This document shows, piece by piece, positions 12,111-25,960 of a DNA stretch of 64,000 nucleotides. The translations under genes and the position numbers were made by a program. The stretch is taken from positions 41,588,862-41,652,861 of the forward strand of contig NC_091298.1 in assembly GCF_038502225.1 (NCBI RefSeq), read 5' to 3'. This DNA comes from Cherax quadricarinatus (taxonomy: Eukaryota > Arthropoda > Malacostraca > Decapoda > Parastacidae). The notes beneath the pieces are model-generated. The model made no database searches, was not told the origin of the DNA, and saw only the letters and a list, made by a program, of their open reading frames with translations. The stretch's first letter is position 1. Each line of letters begins with the position of its first letter.

Positions 12111-12191
12111 ATTGTTGCTATGAGAGCTCTCCTGACAAACAGCAGAGGGGTGCTGTGCACAACCTCACTCCACCGCAGTCAGGCAGCTAAT
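12111..12191 (-). other. 5' UTR of E3 and junction with the 34-bp minisatellite
   Basis: About 80 bp before the ORF1 ATG. The 15 bases around the start resemble the same position in E2. The minisatellite begins immediately beyond, so the true 5' end of the element may have been lost. Confidence 0.5.
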
Positions 12192-15100
12192 GGGGAAGTT
12201 ATTAGGGACTCACGAGTAACCACAAATGGTAGTTACGAGGCATTCATGAATAACCACACACGGAAGTTATGAGGGGCTCATGAGAAACCACACACGGAAG
12301 TTATGAGGGACTCATGAGAAACGACACACAGAAGTTATGAGGGACTCATCAGAAACCACACATGGAAGTTATGAGGAACGCATGAATAACCACACATGGA
12401 CGTTATGAGGGATTCATTAGTAACCACACATGGAAGATATGAGGGACTCATTAGAAACCACACATGGAAGTTATGAGTGACTCAAAAGTAACCACACATG
12501 AAAGCTATGAGGGACTCATAAGTACCGACACATGGAAGTTATGAGGGACTCTTGAGTAACCACTCACGGATGTTATGAGGGACTCACGAGAAACCACACA
12601 TGGAAGTTATGAGGGACTCATGAGTAACCACACATAGAAGTTATGAGGGACTCATGAGTAACCACACACGGAAGTTGTGAGGGACTCATGGGTAACCACA
12701 CACGGAAGTTATGAGGCACTCATGAGTAACCACACAAGGAAGATATGAGGGACTCATGAGAAACCACACATGGAAGTTATGAGGGACCCATGAGTAACCA
12801 CACAAGGAAGTTATGAGGGACCCATGAGTAACCACACCCGGAAGTTATGAGGGACTCATGAGAAACCACACAAGGAAGTTATGAGGGACCCATGAGTAAC
12901 CACACACGGAAGTTATGAGGCACTCATGAGAAACCACACAAGAAAGTTATAAGGGAATAATGAGTAACCACACTGAAGTTTTGAGGGACCCATGAGTAAC
13001 CACACACGGAAGTTGTGAGGGACCAATGAGTAACCACACACGGAAGTTATGACGGACCCATGAGTAACCACACAAGGAAGTTATGAAGGACCCATGAGTA
13101 ACCACACACGGAAGTTATGAGGGACCAATGAGTAACCACACAAGGAAGTTATGAGGGACCCATGAGTAACCACACACGGAAGTTGTGAGGGACTCATGAG
13201 AAACCACACACGGAAGTTATGAAGGACCCATGAGTAACCACACACGGAAGTTATGAGGGACTCATAAGTAACCACACATGGAAGTTATGAGGGACTCATG
13301 AATAACCACACACGGAAATTATGAGAAACTCATGAGAAACCACACAAGGAAGTTATGAAAGACCCATGAGAAACCACACAAGGAAGTTATGAGGGACTCA
13401 TGAGTAACCACACACGGAAGTTATGAGGGAATCATGAGTAACCACACATGGAAGTTATGAGGGACTCATGAGTAACCACACACGGAAGTTATGAGGGACT
13501 CATGACAAACCACACAAGGAAGTTATGAGGGACTCATGAGAAACCACACATGGAAGTTATGAGGGACTCATGAGTAACCACATATGGATGTTATGAGGGA
13601 CTCATGAGTAACCACACATTTAGGTTATGAGGGACTCATGAGAAACCACACAGGGAAGTTATGAGGGACTCATGAGTAACCACACATGGAAGTTATGAGG
13701 GACTCATGAGTAACGACACACGGAAGTTATGAGACTCAGGAGTAACCACACAAGGAAGTTATGAAGGATTCATGAGAAACCACATATGGAAGTTATGAGG
13801 GGCTCATGAGTAACCACACATGGAAGTCATGAGGGACTCACGAGTAACCACACAAGGAAGTTACGAGTGACCCATTAGTAAACACACACGAAAGTTATGA
13901 GGGACTCATGAATAACCACACACGGAAGTTATGAGGGACTCATGAGTAACTACAAAAGTAAGTTATGAGGGACTCACAGCAAACACACACGGAAGTTATG
14001 AGGGACTCGTGAGAAACGACACACGGAAGTTATGAGGGACTCATGAGTAACCACACACGGAAGTTATGAGGCACTCATGAGAAACCACATATGGAAGTTA
14101 TGAGGGACGCATGAATAACCACACATGGAAGTTATGAGGAATTCATTAGTAACCACACACGGAAGCTATGAGGGACTCATGAGTAACCACACAAGGAAGT
14201 TATGAGGGACATATGAGAAACCACAAATTTAAGTTATGAGGGACTCATGAGTAACCACACATGGAAGTTATGGGGGACTAATGAGTAACCACACATGAAA
14301 ATTATGAGGGACTCAAGAGTAACCACACATGGAAATTATGAGGGACTCATGAGTAACCACACATGGAAGTTATGAGGGACTCATGAGTAACCACACAAGG
14401 AAGTTATTAGGGACTCACGAGTAACCACAAATGGAAGTTATGAGGGGTTCATGAATAACCACACACGCAAGTTATGAGGGGCTCATGAGTAACCACACAC
14501 GGAAGTTATGAGGGACTCATGACTAACGACACACGGAAGTTATGAGGGACTCGTGAATAACGACACACAGAAGTTATGAGGGACTCATCAGAAACCACAC
14601 ATGGAAGTTATGAGGGACGCATGAATAACCACACATGGACGTTATGAGGGATTCATTAGTAACCACACACGGAAGATATGAGGGACTCATTAGAAACCAC
14701 ACATGGAAGTTATGAGTGACTCAAAAGTATCCACACATGAAAGCTATGAGGGACTCATAAGTACCGACACATGGAAGTTATGAGGGACTCTTGAGTAACC
14801 ACTCACGGATGTTATGAGGGACTCACGAGAAACCACACATGGAAGTTATGAGGGACTCATGAGTAACCACACATAGAAGTTATGAGGGACTCATGAATAA
14901 CCACACACGGAAGTTGTGAGGGACTCATGGGTAACCACACATGGAAGTTATGAGGCACTCATGAGTAACCACACAAGGAAGATATGAGGGACTCATGAGA
15001 AACCACACATGGAAGTTATGAGGGACCCATGAGTAACCACACAAGGAAGTTATGAGGGACCCATGAGTAACCACACCCGGAAGTTATGAGGGACTCATGA

Positions 15101-17080
15101 GAAACCACACAAGGAAGTTATGAGGGACCCATGAGTAACCACACACGGAAGTTATGAGGCACTCATGAGAAACCACACACGAAAGTTATAAGGGAATAAT
15201 GAGTAACCACACTGAAGTTTTGAGGGACCCATGAGTAACCACACACGAAAGTTGTGAGGGACCAATGAGTAACCACACACGGAAGTTATGAGGGACCCAT
15301 GAGTAACCACACAAGGAAGTTATGAAGGACCCATGAGTAACCACACACGGAAGTTATGAGGGACCAATGAGTAACCACACAAGGAAGTTATGAGGGACCC
15401 ATGAGTAACCACACACGGAAGTTGTGAGGGACTCATGAGAAACCACACACGGAAGTTATGAAGGACCCATGAGTAACCACACACGGAAGTTATGAGGGAC
15501 TCATAAGTAACCACACATGGAAGTTATGAGGGACTCATGAATAACCACACACGGAAATTATGAGAAACTCATGAGAAACCACACAAGGAAGTTATGAAAG
15601 ACCCATGAGAAACCACACAAGGAAGTTATGAGGGACTCATGAGTAACCACACACGGAAGTTATGAGGGAATCATGAGTAACCACACATGGAAGTTATGAG
15701 GGACTCATGAGTAACCACACACGGAAGTTATGAGGGACTCATGACTAACCACACATGGAAGTTATGAGGGACTCATGAGTAACCACACATGGGTGTTATG
15801 AGGGACTCATGAGTAACCACACATTTAGGTTATGAGGGACTCATGAGAAACCACACAGGGAAGTTATAAGGGACTCATGAGTAACCACACATGGAAGTTA
15901 TGAGGGACTCATGAGTAACGACACACGGAAGTTATGAGACTCAGGAGTAACCACACAAGGAAGTTATGAAGGACTCATGAGAAACCACATATGGAAGTTA
16001 TGAGGGTCTCATGAGTAACCACACATGGAAGTCATGAGGGACTCACGAGTAACCACACAAGGAAGTTACGAGTGACCCATTAGTAAACACACACGAAAGT
16101 TATGAGGGACTCATGAATAACCACACACGGAAGTTATGAGGGACTCATGAGTAACTACACAAGTAAGTTATGAGGGACTCACAGCAAACACACACGGAAG
16201 TTATGAGGGACTCGTGAGAAACGACACACGGAAGTTATGAGGGACTCATGAGTAACCACACACGGAAGTTATGAGGCACTCATGAGAAACCACATATGGA
16301 AGTTATGAGGGACGCATGAATAACCACACATGGAAGTTATGAGGAATTCATTAGTAACCACACACGGAAGCTATAAGGGACTCATGAGTAACCACACAAG
16401 GAAGTTATGAGGGACATATGAGAAACCACAAATTTAAGTTATGAGGGACTCATGAGTAACCACACATGGAAGTTATGGGGGACTAATGAGTAACCACACA
16501 TGAAAATTATGAGGGACTCAAGAGTAACCACACATGGAAATTATGAGGGACTCATGAGTAACCACACATGGAAGTTATGAAGGACTCATGAGTAACCACA
16601 CAAGGAAGTTATTAGGGACTCACGAGTAACCACAAATGGAAGTTATGAGGGATTCATGAATAACCACACACGCAAGTTATGAGGGGCTCATGAGTAACCA
16701 CACACGGAAGTTATGAGGGACTCATGACTAACGACACACGGAAGTTATGAGGGACTCGTGAATAACGACACACAGAAGTTATGAGGGACTCATCAGAAAC
16801 CACACATGGAAGTTATGAGGGACGCATGAATAACCACACATGCACGTTATGAGGGATTCATTAGTAACCACACACGGAAGATATGAGGGACTCATGAGAA
16901 ACCACACATGGAAGTTATGAGGGACTCAAAAGTAACCACACATGAAAGCTATGAGGGGACTCATAAGTAACGACACATGGAAGTTATGAGGGACTCTTGA
17001 GTAACCACTCACGGATGTTATAAGGGACTCACGAGAAACCACACATAGAAGTTATGAGGGGCTCATGAGTAACCACACAC
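12192..17080. repeat. Higher-order repeat of about 2.2 kb within the 34-bp array
   Basis: A marker variant (ACTCATCAGAAACC) recurs at 12344, 14583 and 16788, giving periods of 2239 and 2205 bp. Neighbouring variants recur in the same order, e.g. the CACACTGAAGTTTTGAGG units near 12970 and 15210. The third copy is partial, ending near 17080. This is about 65-66 basic units per higher-order unit. Confidence 0.85.
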
Positions 17081-18234
17081 GGAAGTTATGAGGGACTCAT
17101 GGGTAACCACACATGGAAGTTATGAGGGACCCATGAGTAACCACAAAAGGAAGTTATGAAGGACCCATGAGTAACCACACACGGAAGTTATGAGGGACCA
17201 ATGAGTAACCACACAAGGAAGTTATGAAGGACCCATGAGAAACCACTCAAGGAAGTTATGAAAGACTCATGAGTAACCACACACGGAAGTTATGAGCGAA
17301 CCATGAGTAACCACACATGGAAGTAATGAGGGACTCATGAGTAACCACACACGGAAGTTATGAGGGACTCATGAGTAACCACACATGGATTTTATGAGGG
17401 ACTCATGAGTAACCACACATGGAAGTTATGAGGGACTCATGAGAAACCACACATGGAAGTTATGAGGGACTCATGAGTAACCACACATGGAAGTTATGAG
17501 GGAACCATGAGTAACAACACATGGAAGTAATGAGGGATTCATGAGTAACCACACACGGAAGTTATGAGGGACTCATGAGTAACCACACATGGATGTTATG
17601 AAAGACTCATGAGTAACCACACATGGAAGTTATGAGGGACTCATGAGTAACCACACATGGAAGTTATGAAGGACGCATGAGTAACCACACATGAAAATTA
17701 TGAGGGACTCATGAGTAACCACACAAGGAAGTTATGAGGGACTCATGAGAAACCACACATGGAAGTTATGAGGGACTCATGAGTAACCACACATGGATGT
17801 TATGAGGGACTCATGAGTAACCACACATGGAAGTTATGAGGGACTCATGAGAAACCACACATGGAAGTTATGAGGGACTCATGAGTAACCACACATGGAA
17901 GTTATGAGGGATGCATGAGTAACCACACATGAAAATTATGAGGGACTCATGAGTAACCACACATGGAAATTATGAGGGACTCATGAGTAACCACACATAG
18001 AAGTTATGAGGGACTCATGAGTAACCACACATAGAAGTTATGAGGGACTCTTGAGTAACCACACACGGAAGTTATCAGGGACTCGTTATGAGGGACCCAT
18101 GAGTAACCACACACGGAAGTTATGAGGGACTCGTGAGAAACCACACACGAAAGTTATGAGGGACCAATGAGTAACCACACACGGAAGTTATGAGGGACCC
18201 ATGAGTAACCACACACGGAAGTTGTGAGGGACCC

Positions 18235-19735
18235 ATGAGTAACCACACGGATGTTATGAGGGACCCATTAGTAACCATACAAGGAAGTTATGAAGGACCC
18301 ATGAGTAACCACACAAGGAAGTTATGAGAGACTCATGAGAAACCACACATGGAAGTTTTTAGGGACTCATGAGTAACCACACATGGAAGTTATGAGGGAC
18401 TCATGAGTAACCATATATGGAAGTTATGAGGGACTCATGAATAACCACACATGGAAGTTATGAGGGACTCATGAGTAACTACACATGGAAGTTATGAGGG
18501 ACTCATGAGTAACCACACACAGAAGTTATGAGGGACTCATGAGTAACCACTCATGAAAATTATGAGGGACTCATGAGTAACCACAAATGAAAATTATGAG
18601 GGACTCATGAGTAACCACACATGGAAGTTATGAGGGACTCATGAATAACCACACACGGAAGTTATGAGGAACTCATGAGTAACCACACACGGAAGTTATG
18701 AGGGACTCATGAGTAACCACAAATGAAAATTATGAGGGACTCATGAGTAACCACACAAGGAAGTTATTAGGGACTCATGAGTAACCACACATGGAAGTTA
18801 TAAGGGACTCATGAATAACCACACACGGAAGTTATGAGGAACTCATGAGTAACCACACACGGAAGTTATGAGGGACTCATGAGTAACGACACACGGAAGT
18901 TATGAGGGACTCATGAGAAACCACAAATGAAAATTATGAGGGACTCATGAGTAACCACACACGGAAGTTGTGAGGGACCCATGAGTAACCACACACGGAT
19001 GTTATGAGGGACCCATGAGTAACCACACAAGGAAGTTATGAAGGACCCATGAGTAACCACACAAGGAAGTTATGAGAGACTCATGAGAAACCACACATGG
19101 AAGTTTTTAGGGACTCATGAGTAACCACACATGGAAGTTATGAGGGACTCATGAGTAACCATATATGGAAGTTATGAGGGACTCATGAATAACCACACAT
19201 GGAAGTTATGAGGGACTCATGAGTAACTACACATGGAAGTTATGAGGGACTCATGAGTAACCACACACGGAAGTTATGAGGGACTCATGAGTAACCACTC
19301 ATGAAAATTATGAGGGACTCATGAGAAACCACAAATGAAAATTATGAGGGACTCATGAGTAACCACACATGGAAGTTATGAGGGACTCATGAATAACCAC
19401 ACACGGAAGTTATGAGGAACTCATGAGTAACCACACACGGAAGTTATGAGGGACTCATGAGTAACCACAAATGAAAATTATGAGGGACTCATGAGTAACC
19501 ACACAAGGAAGTTATTAGGGACTCATGAGTAACCACACATGGAAGTTATAAGGGACTCATGAATAACCACACACAGAAGTTATGAGGAACTCATGAGTAA
19601 CCACACACGGAAGTTATGAGGGACTCATGAGTAACGACACACGGAAGTTATGAGGGACTCATGAGAAACCACACATGGAAGTTATGAAGGACGCATGAAT
19701 AACCACACATAGAAGTTATGAGGGATTCATTGGTA
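18235..19735. repeat. 748-bp tandem duplication (22 units) in the 34-bp array
   Basis: The variant GGAAGTTTTTAGGG ends its T-run at 18360 and again at 19108, exactly 748 bp (22 x 34) apart, with flanking variants in the same order. The same marker occurs a third time at 23354 as part of the larger duplication. Confidence 0.75.
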
Positions 19736-22700
19736 ACCACACACGGAAGTTATGAGGGACTCATGAGTAACCACACAAGGACGTTATGAGGGACTCATGA
19801 GAAACCACACACGGAAGTTATGAGGGACTCATGAGTAACCACACATGGAAGTTATGAGGGGCTCTTGAGTAACCACTCACGGATGTTATGAGGAACTCAT
19901 GACAAACCACACATGGAAGTTATGAGGGACTCATGAGTAACCACACATAGAAGTTATGAGGGACTCATGAGTAACCACACACGTAAGTGATGAGGGACTC
20001 ATGGGTAACCACACATGGAAGTTATGAGGCACTCATGAGAAACCACACATGGAAGTTATGAGGGACCCATGAGTAACCACACAAGCAAGTTATGAGGGAC
20101 TCATGAGTAACCACACACGGAAGTTAAGAGGGATCCATGAGTAACCACACACGGAAGTTGTGAGGGACCCATGAGTAACCACACACGAATGTTATGAGGG
20201 ACCCATGAGTAACCACACAAGGAAGTTATGAAGGACCCATGAGTAACCACACACGGAAGTTATGAGGGACTCATGAGTAACCAAACACGGAAGTTATGAG
20301 GGACCAATGGGTAACCACACAAGGAAGTTATGAGGGACCAATGAGTAAGCACTCACGGAAGTTATGAGGGACTCATGAGAAACCACGCACGGAAGTTATG
20401 AGGGACCCATGAATAACCACACAAGGAAGTTATGAAGGACCCATGAGCAACCACACACGGAAGTTATGAGGGACCAATGAGTAACCACACACGGAAGTTA
20501 TGAGGGACCCATGAGTAACCACACACGGAAGTTATGAGGGACTCATGAGAAACCACACACGGAAGTTATGAGGGACCCATGAGTAACCACACACGGAAGT
20601 TATGAGGGACTCATGAGTAACCACACATGGAAGTTATGTGGGACTTATGAATAACCACACACGGAAGTTATGAGAAACTCATTAGAAACCACACAAGGAA
20701 GTTATGAAGACCAAGGAGAAACCACACAAGGAAGTTATGAGGGACTCATGAGAAACCACACACGGAAGTTATGACGGAATCATGAGTAACCACACAAAGT
20801 TGTTGGGGACTCATGAGAAACCACACATGGACGTTATGAGGGACTCATGAGTAACCACACATGGAAGTTGTGAGGGATTCATTAGTAACCACACACAGAA
20901 GTAATGAGGTACTCATGAGTAGCCACACATGGAAGTTATGAGGGACTCATGATTAATTACACAAGGAAGATATGTGGGACTCATGAGAAACCACACATGG
21001 AAGTTATGAGGGACCCATGAGTAACCACACATGGAAGTTATGAGAGACTCATCAGAAACCACACAAGGAAGTTATGAAGGACTCATGAGAAACCACACAA
21101 GGAAGTTATGAGGGACTCATGAGAAACCACGCACGAAAGTTATGAGGGACCAATGAGTAACCACACACGGAAGTTATGAGGGATCCATTAGTAACCACAC
21201 ACGGAAGTTGTGAGGGACCAATGAGTAACCACACACGGAAGTTATGAGGGACCCATGAGTAACCCCAAAAGGAAGTTATGAAGGACTCATGAGTAACCAC
21301 ACACGGAAGTTATGAGGGACCAATGAGTAACCTCACAAGGAAGTTATGAGGGACCCATGAGTAACCACACACGGAAGTTATGAGGGACTCATGAATAACC
21401 ACACACGGAAGTTGTGAGGGACCAATGAGTAACCACACATGGAAGTTATGAGGGACCCATGAGTAACCACAAAAGGAAGTTATGAAGGACCCATGAGTAA
21501 CCACACACGGAAGTTATGAGGGACCAATGACTAACCACACAAGGAAGTTATGAAGGACCCATGAGAAACCACTCAAGGAAGTTATGAGGGACTCATGAGT
21601 AACCACACACGGAAGTTGTGAGGGAACCATAAGTAACCACACATCGAAGTAATGAGGGACTCATGAGTAACCACACACGGAAGTTATGAGAGACTCATGA
21701 GTAACCACACATGGATGTTATGAGGGACTCATGAGTAACCACACATGGAAGTTATGAGGGACTCATGAGAAACCACACATGGAAGTTATGAGGGACTCAT
21801 GAGTAACCACACATGGAAGTTATGAGGGAACCATGAGTAACCATACACGGAAGTTATGAAGGACCCATGAGTAACCACACACGGAAGTTATGAAGGACCC
21901 ATGAGTAACCACACACGGAAGTTATGAAGGACCCATGAGTAACCACACACGGAAGTTATGAAGGACCCATGAGTAACCACACACGGAAGTTATGAAGGAC
22001 CCATGAGTAACCACACACGGAAGTTATGAAGGACCCATGAGTAACCACACACGGAAGTTATGAAGGACCCATGAGTAACCACACACGGAAGTTATGAAGG
22101 ACCCATGAGAAACCACACACGGAAGTTATGAAGGACCCATGAGTAACCACACACGGAAGTTATGAAGGACCCATGAGTAACCACACACGGAAGTTATGAA
22201 GGACCCATGAGTAACCACACACGGAAGTTATGAAGGACCCATGAGTAACCACACACGGAAGTTATGAGGGACTCATGAGTAACCACACATGGATGTTATG
22301 AGGGACTCATGAGTAACCACACATGAAAGTTATGAGGGACTCATGAGAAACCACACATGGAGGTTATGAGGGACTCATGAGTAACCACACATGGAAGTTA
22401 TGAGGGACGCATGAGTAACCACACATGAAAATTATGAGGGACTCATGAGTAACCACACAAGGAAGTTATGAGGGACTCATGAGAAACCACACATGGAAGT
22501 TATGAGGGACTCATGAGTAACCACACATGGAAGTTATGAGGGACTCATGAGAAACCACACATGGAAATTATGAGGGACTCATGAGTAACCACACATGGAA
22601 GTTATGAGGGACGCATGAGTAACAACACATGAAAATTATGAGGGACTCATGAGTAACCACACATGGAAATTATGAGGGACTCATGAGAAACCACACATGG

Positions 22701-25700
22701 AAGTTATGAGGGACTCATGAGTAACCACACATAGAAGTTATGAAGGACTCTTGAGTAACCACACACAGAAGTTATGAGGGACTCATGATTAACCACACAT
22801 GGAAGTTATGAGGGACTCATGAGTAACCACACAAGGAAGATATGAGGTACTCATGAGAAACCACACATGGAAGTCATGAGGGACCCATGAGTAACCACAC
22901 AAGGAAGATATGAGGGACCCATGAGTAACCACACACGGAAGTTATGAGGGACTCATGAGAAACCACACACGAAAGTTATGAGGGACCAATGAGTAACCAC
23001 ACACGGAAGTTATGAGGGACGCATGAGTAACCACACACGGAAGTTGTGAGGGACCCATGAGTAACCACGCACGGATGTTATGAGGGACCCATGAGTAACC
23101 ACACAAGGAAGTTATGAAGGACCCATGAGTAACCACACACGGAAGTTATGAGGGACTCATGAGTAACTAAACACGGAAGTTATGAGGGGCCAATGAGTAA
23201 CCACACAAGGAATTTATGAGGGACCCATGAGTAACCACTTACGGTAGTTATGAGGGACTCATGAGAAACCACACATGGACGTTATGAGGGACTCATGAGT
23301 AACCACACAAAGAAGTTATGAGAGACTCATGAGAAACCACACATGGAAGTTTTTAGGGACTCATGAATAACCACACATGGAAGTTATGAGGGACTCATGA
23401 GTAACCACATATGGAAGTTATGAGGGACTCATGAGTAACCACACACGGAAGTTATGAGGGACTCATGAGTAACCACACATAAAAATTATGAGGGACTCAT
23501 GAGTAACCACAAATGGAAATTATGAGGGACTCATGAGTAACCACACATGGAAGTTATGAGGGACTCATGAGTAACCACACAAGGAAGTTATTAGGGACTC
23601 ATGAGTAACCACACATGGAAGTTATAAGGGACTTATGAATAACCACACACGGAAGTTATGAGGAACTCATGAGTAACCACACACGGAAGTTATGAGGGAC
23701 TCATGAGTAACGACACACGGAAGTTATGAGGGACTCATGAGTAACCACACAAGAAAGTTATGAGGGACTCATGAGAAACCACACATGGAAGTAATGAAGG
23801 ACGCATGAATAACCACACATGGAAGTTATGAGGGATTCATTAGTAACCACACACGGAAGTTATGAGGGACTCATGAGTAACCACACAAGGAAGTTATGAG
23901 GGACTCATGAGAAACCACACATGGAAGTTATGAGGGACTCATGAGTAACCACACATGGAAGTTATGAGGGACTCTTGAGTAACCACTCACGGATGTTATG
24001 AGGGGCTCATGACAAACCACACATGGAAGTTATGAGGGACTCATGAGTAACCACACATAGAAATTACGAGGGACTCATGAGTAACCACACACGTAAGTTA
24101 TGAGGGACTCATGGGTAACCACACATGGAAGTTATGAGGCACTCATGAGAAATAACACATGGAAGTTACGAGGGACCCATGAGTAACCCCACAAGCAAGT
24201 TATGAGGGACCCATGAATAACCACACACGGAAGTTATGAGGGACCCATGAGTAACCACACACGGAAGTTGTGAGGGACCCATGAGTAACCACACACGGAT
24301 GTTTTGAGGGACTCACGAGTAACCAAACACGGAAATTATGAGGGACCAATGAGTAACCACACACGGAAGTTATGAGGGACTCACGAGTAACCAAACACGG
24401 AAATTATGAGGGACCAATGAGTAACCACACAAGGAAGTTATGAGGGACCCATGAGTAACCACTCACGGAAGTTATGAGGGACTCATGAGAAACCACGCAC
24501 GGAAGTTATGAGGGACCCATGAATAACCACACAAGGAAGTTATGAAGGACCCATGAGCAACCACACACGGAAGTTATGAGGGACCAATGAGTAACCACAC
24601 ACGTAAGTTATGAGGGACCCATGAGTAACCACACACGGAAGTTATGAGGGACTCATGAGAAACCACACACGGAAGTTATGAGGGACCCATGAGTAACCAC
24701 ACACGGAAGTTATGAGGGACTCATGAGAAACCACACACGGAAGTTATGAGGGACTCATGAGTAACCACACATGGAAGTTATGTGGGACTTATGAATAACC
24801 ACACACGGAAGTTATGAGAAACTCATTAGAAACCACACAAGGAAGTTATGAAGACCAAGGAGAAACCACACAAGGAAGTTATGAGGGACTCATGAGAAAC
24901 CACACACGGAAGTTATGACGGAATCATGAGTAACCACACAAAGTTGTTGGGGACTCATGAGAAACCACACATGGACGTTATGAGGGACTCATGAGTAACC
25001 ACACATGGAAGTTGTGAGGGATTCATTAGTAACCACACACGGAAGTAATGAGGGACTCATGAGTAGCCACACATGGAAGTTATGAGGGACTCATGACTAA
25101 TTACACAAGGAAGATATGTGGGACTCATGAGAAACCACACATGGAAGTTATGAGGGACCCATGAGTAACCACACACGGAAGTTATGAGAGACTCATGAGA
25201 AACCACACAAGGAAGTTATGAAGGACTCATGAGAAACCACACAAGGAAGTTATGAGGGACTCATGAGAAACCACGCACGAAAGTTATGAGGGACAAATGA
25301 GTAACAACACACGGAAGTTATGAGGGATCCATGAGTAACCACACACGGAAGTTGTGAGGGACCAATGAGTAACCACACATGGAAGTTATGAGGGACCCAT
25401 GAGTAACCCCAACAGGAAGTTATGAAGGACCCATGAGTAACCACACACGGAAGTTATGAGGGACCAATGAGTAACCACACAAGGAAGTTATGAGGGACCC
25501 ATGAGTAACCACACACGGAAGTTATGAGGGACTCATGAATAACCACACACGGAAGTTGTGAGGGACCAATGAGTAACCACACATGGAAGTTATGAGGGAC
25601 CCATGAGTAACCACAAAAGGAAGTTATGAATGACCCATGAGTAACCACACACGGAAGTTATGAGGGACCAATGAGTAACCACACAAGGAAGTATGAAGGA

Positions 25701-25960
25701 CCCATGAGAAACCACTCAAGGAAGTTATGAGGGACTTATGAGTAACCACACACGGAAGTTATGAGGGAACCATGAGTAACCACACATGGAAGTAATGAGG
25801 GACTCATGAGTAACCACACATGGAAGTTATGAGGGACTCATGAGAAACCACACATGGACGTTATGAGGGACTCATGAGTAACCACACATGGAAGTTATGA
25901 GGGACTAATGAGAAACCACACATGGAAGTTATTAGGGACTCATGAGTAACCACACACAGA
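19090..25960. repeat. About 4.1-4.25-kb duplication within the 34-bp array
   Basis: The marker ACCAAGGAGAAACC occurs at about 20710 and 24854 (4144 bp apart). Long runs around 21106-21504 recur at 25250-25648 with the same offset. Offsets drift by whole units along the block: 4246 near 19108, 4110 near 19981, 4144 from 20700. This indicates unit gain or loss after duplication. Boundaries are approximate. Confidence 0.8.
21848..22270. repeat. Homogenised run of about 12 identical 34-bp units
   Basis: About a dozen consecutive units carry the same variant (GAAGGACCCATGAGTAACC), with essentially one difference (GAGAAA in one unit). Neighbouring units differ from one another at several bases. 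It looks like a recent local amplification, and it is absent from the equivalent place in the 4.1-kb copy near 26000. Confidence 0.8.

Larger units (their letters stand above)
8026..12191 (-). mobile_element. Tx1/L1-like LINE (E3), proximal part, interrupted by E2
   Basis: Minus-strand element with 5' UTR (12111-12191), ORF1 (12110-10875) and ORF2 (10859 onward), cut at 8026 where the poly(A) end of E2 begins. Its distal remainder is at 1106-1913. The 5' UTR is short and abuts the 34-bp minisatellite. Both ORFs are open over the preserved length. E2 and E3 are related but clearly diverged, so they are separate subfamilies, not a recent duplication. Confidence 0.8.
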
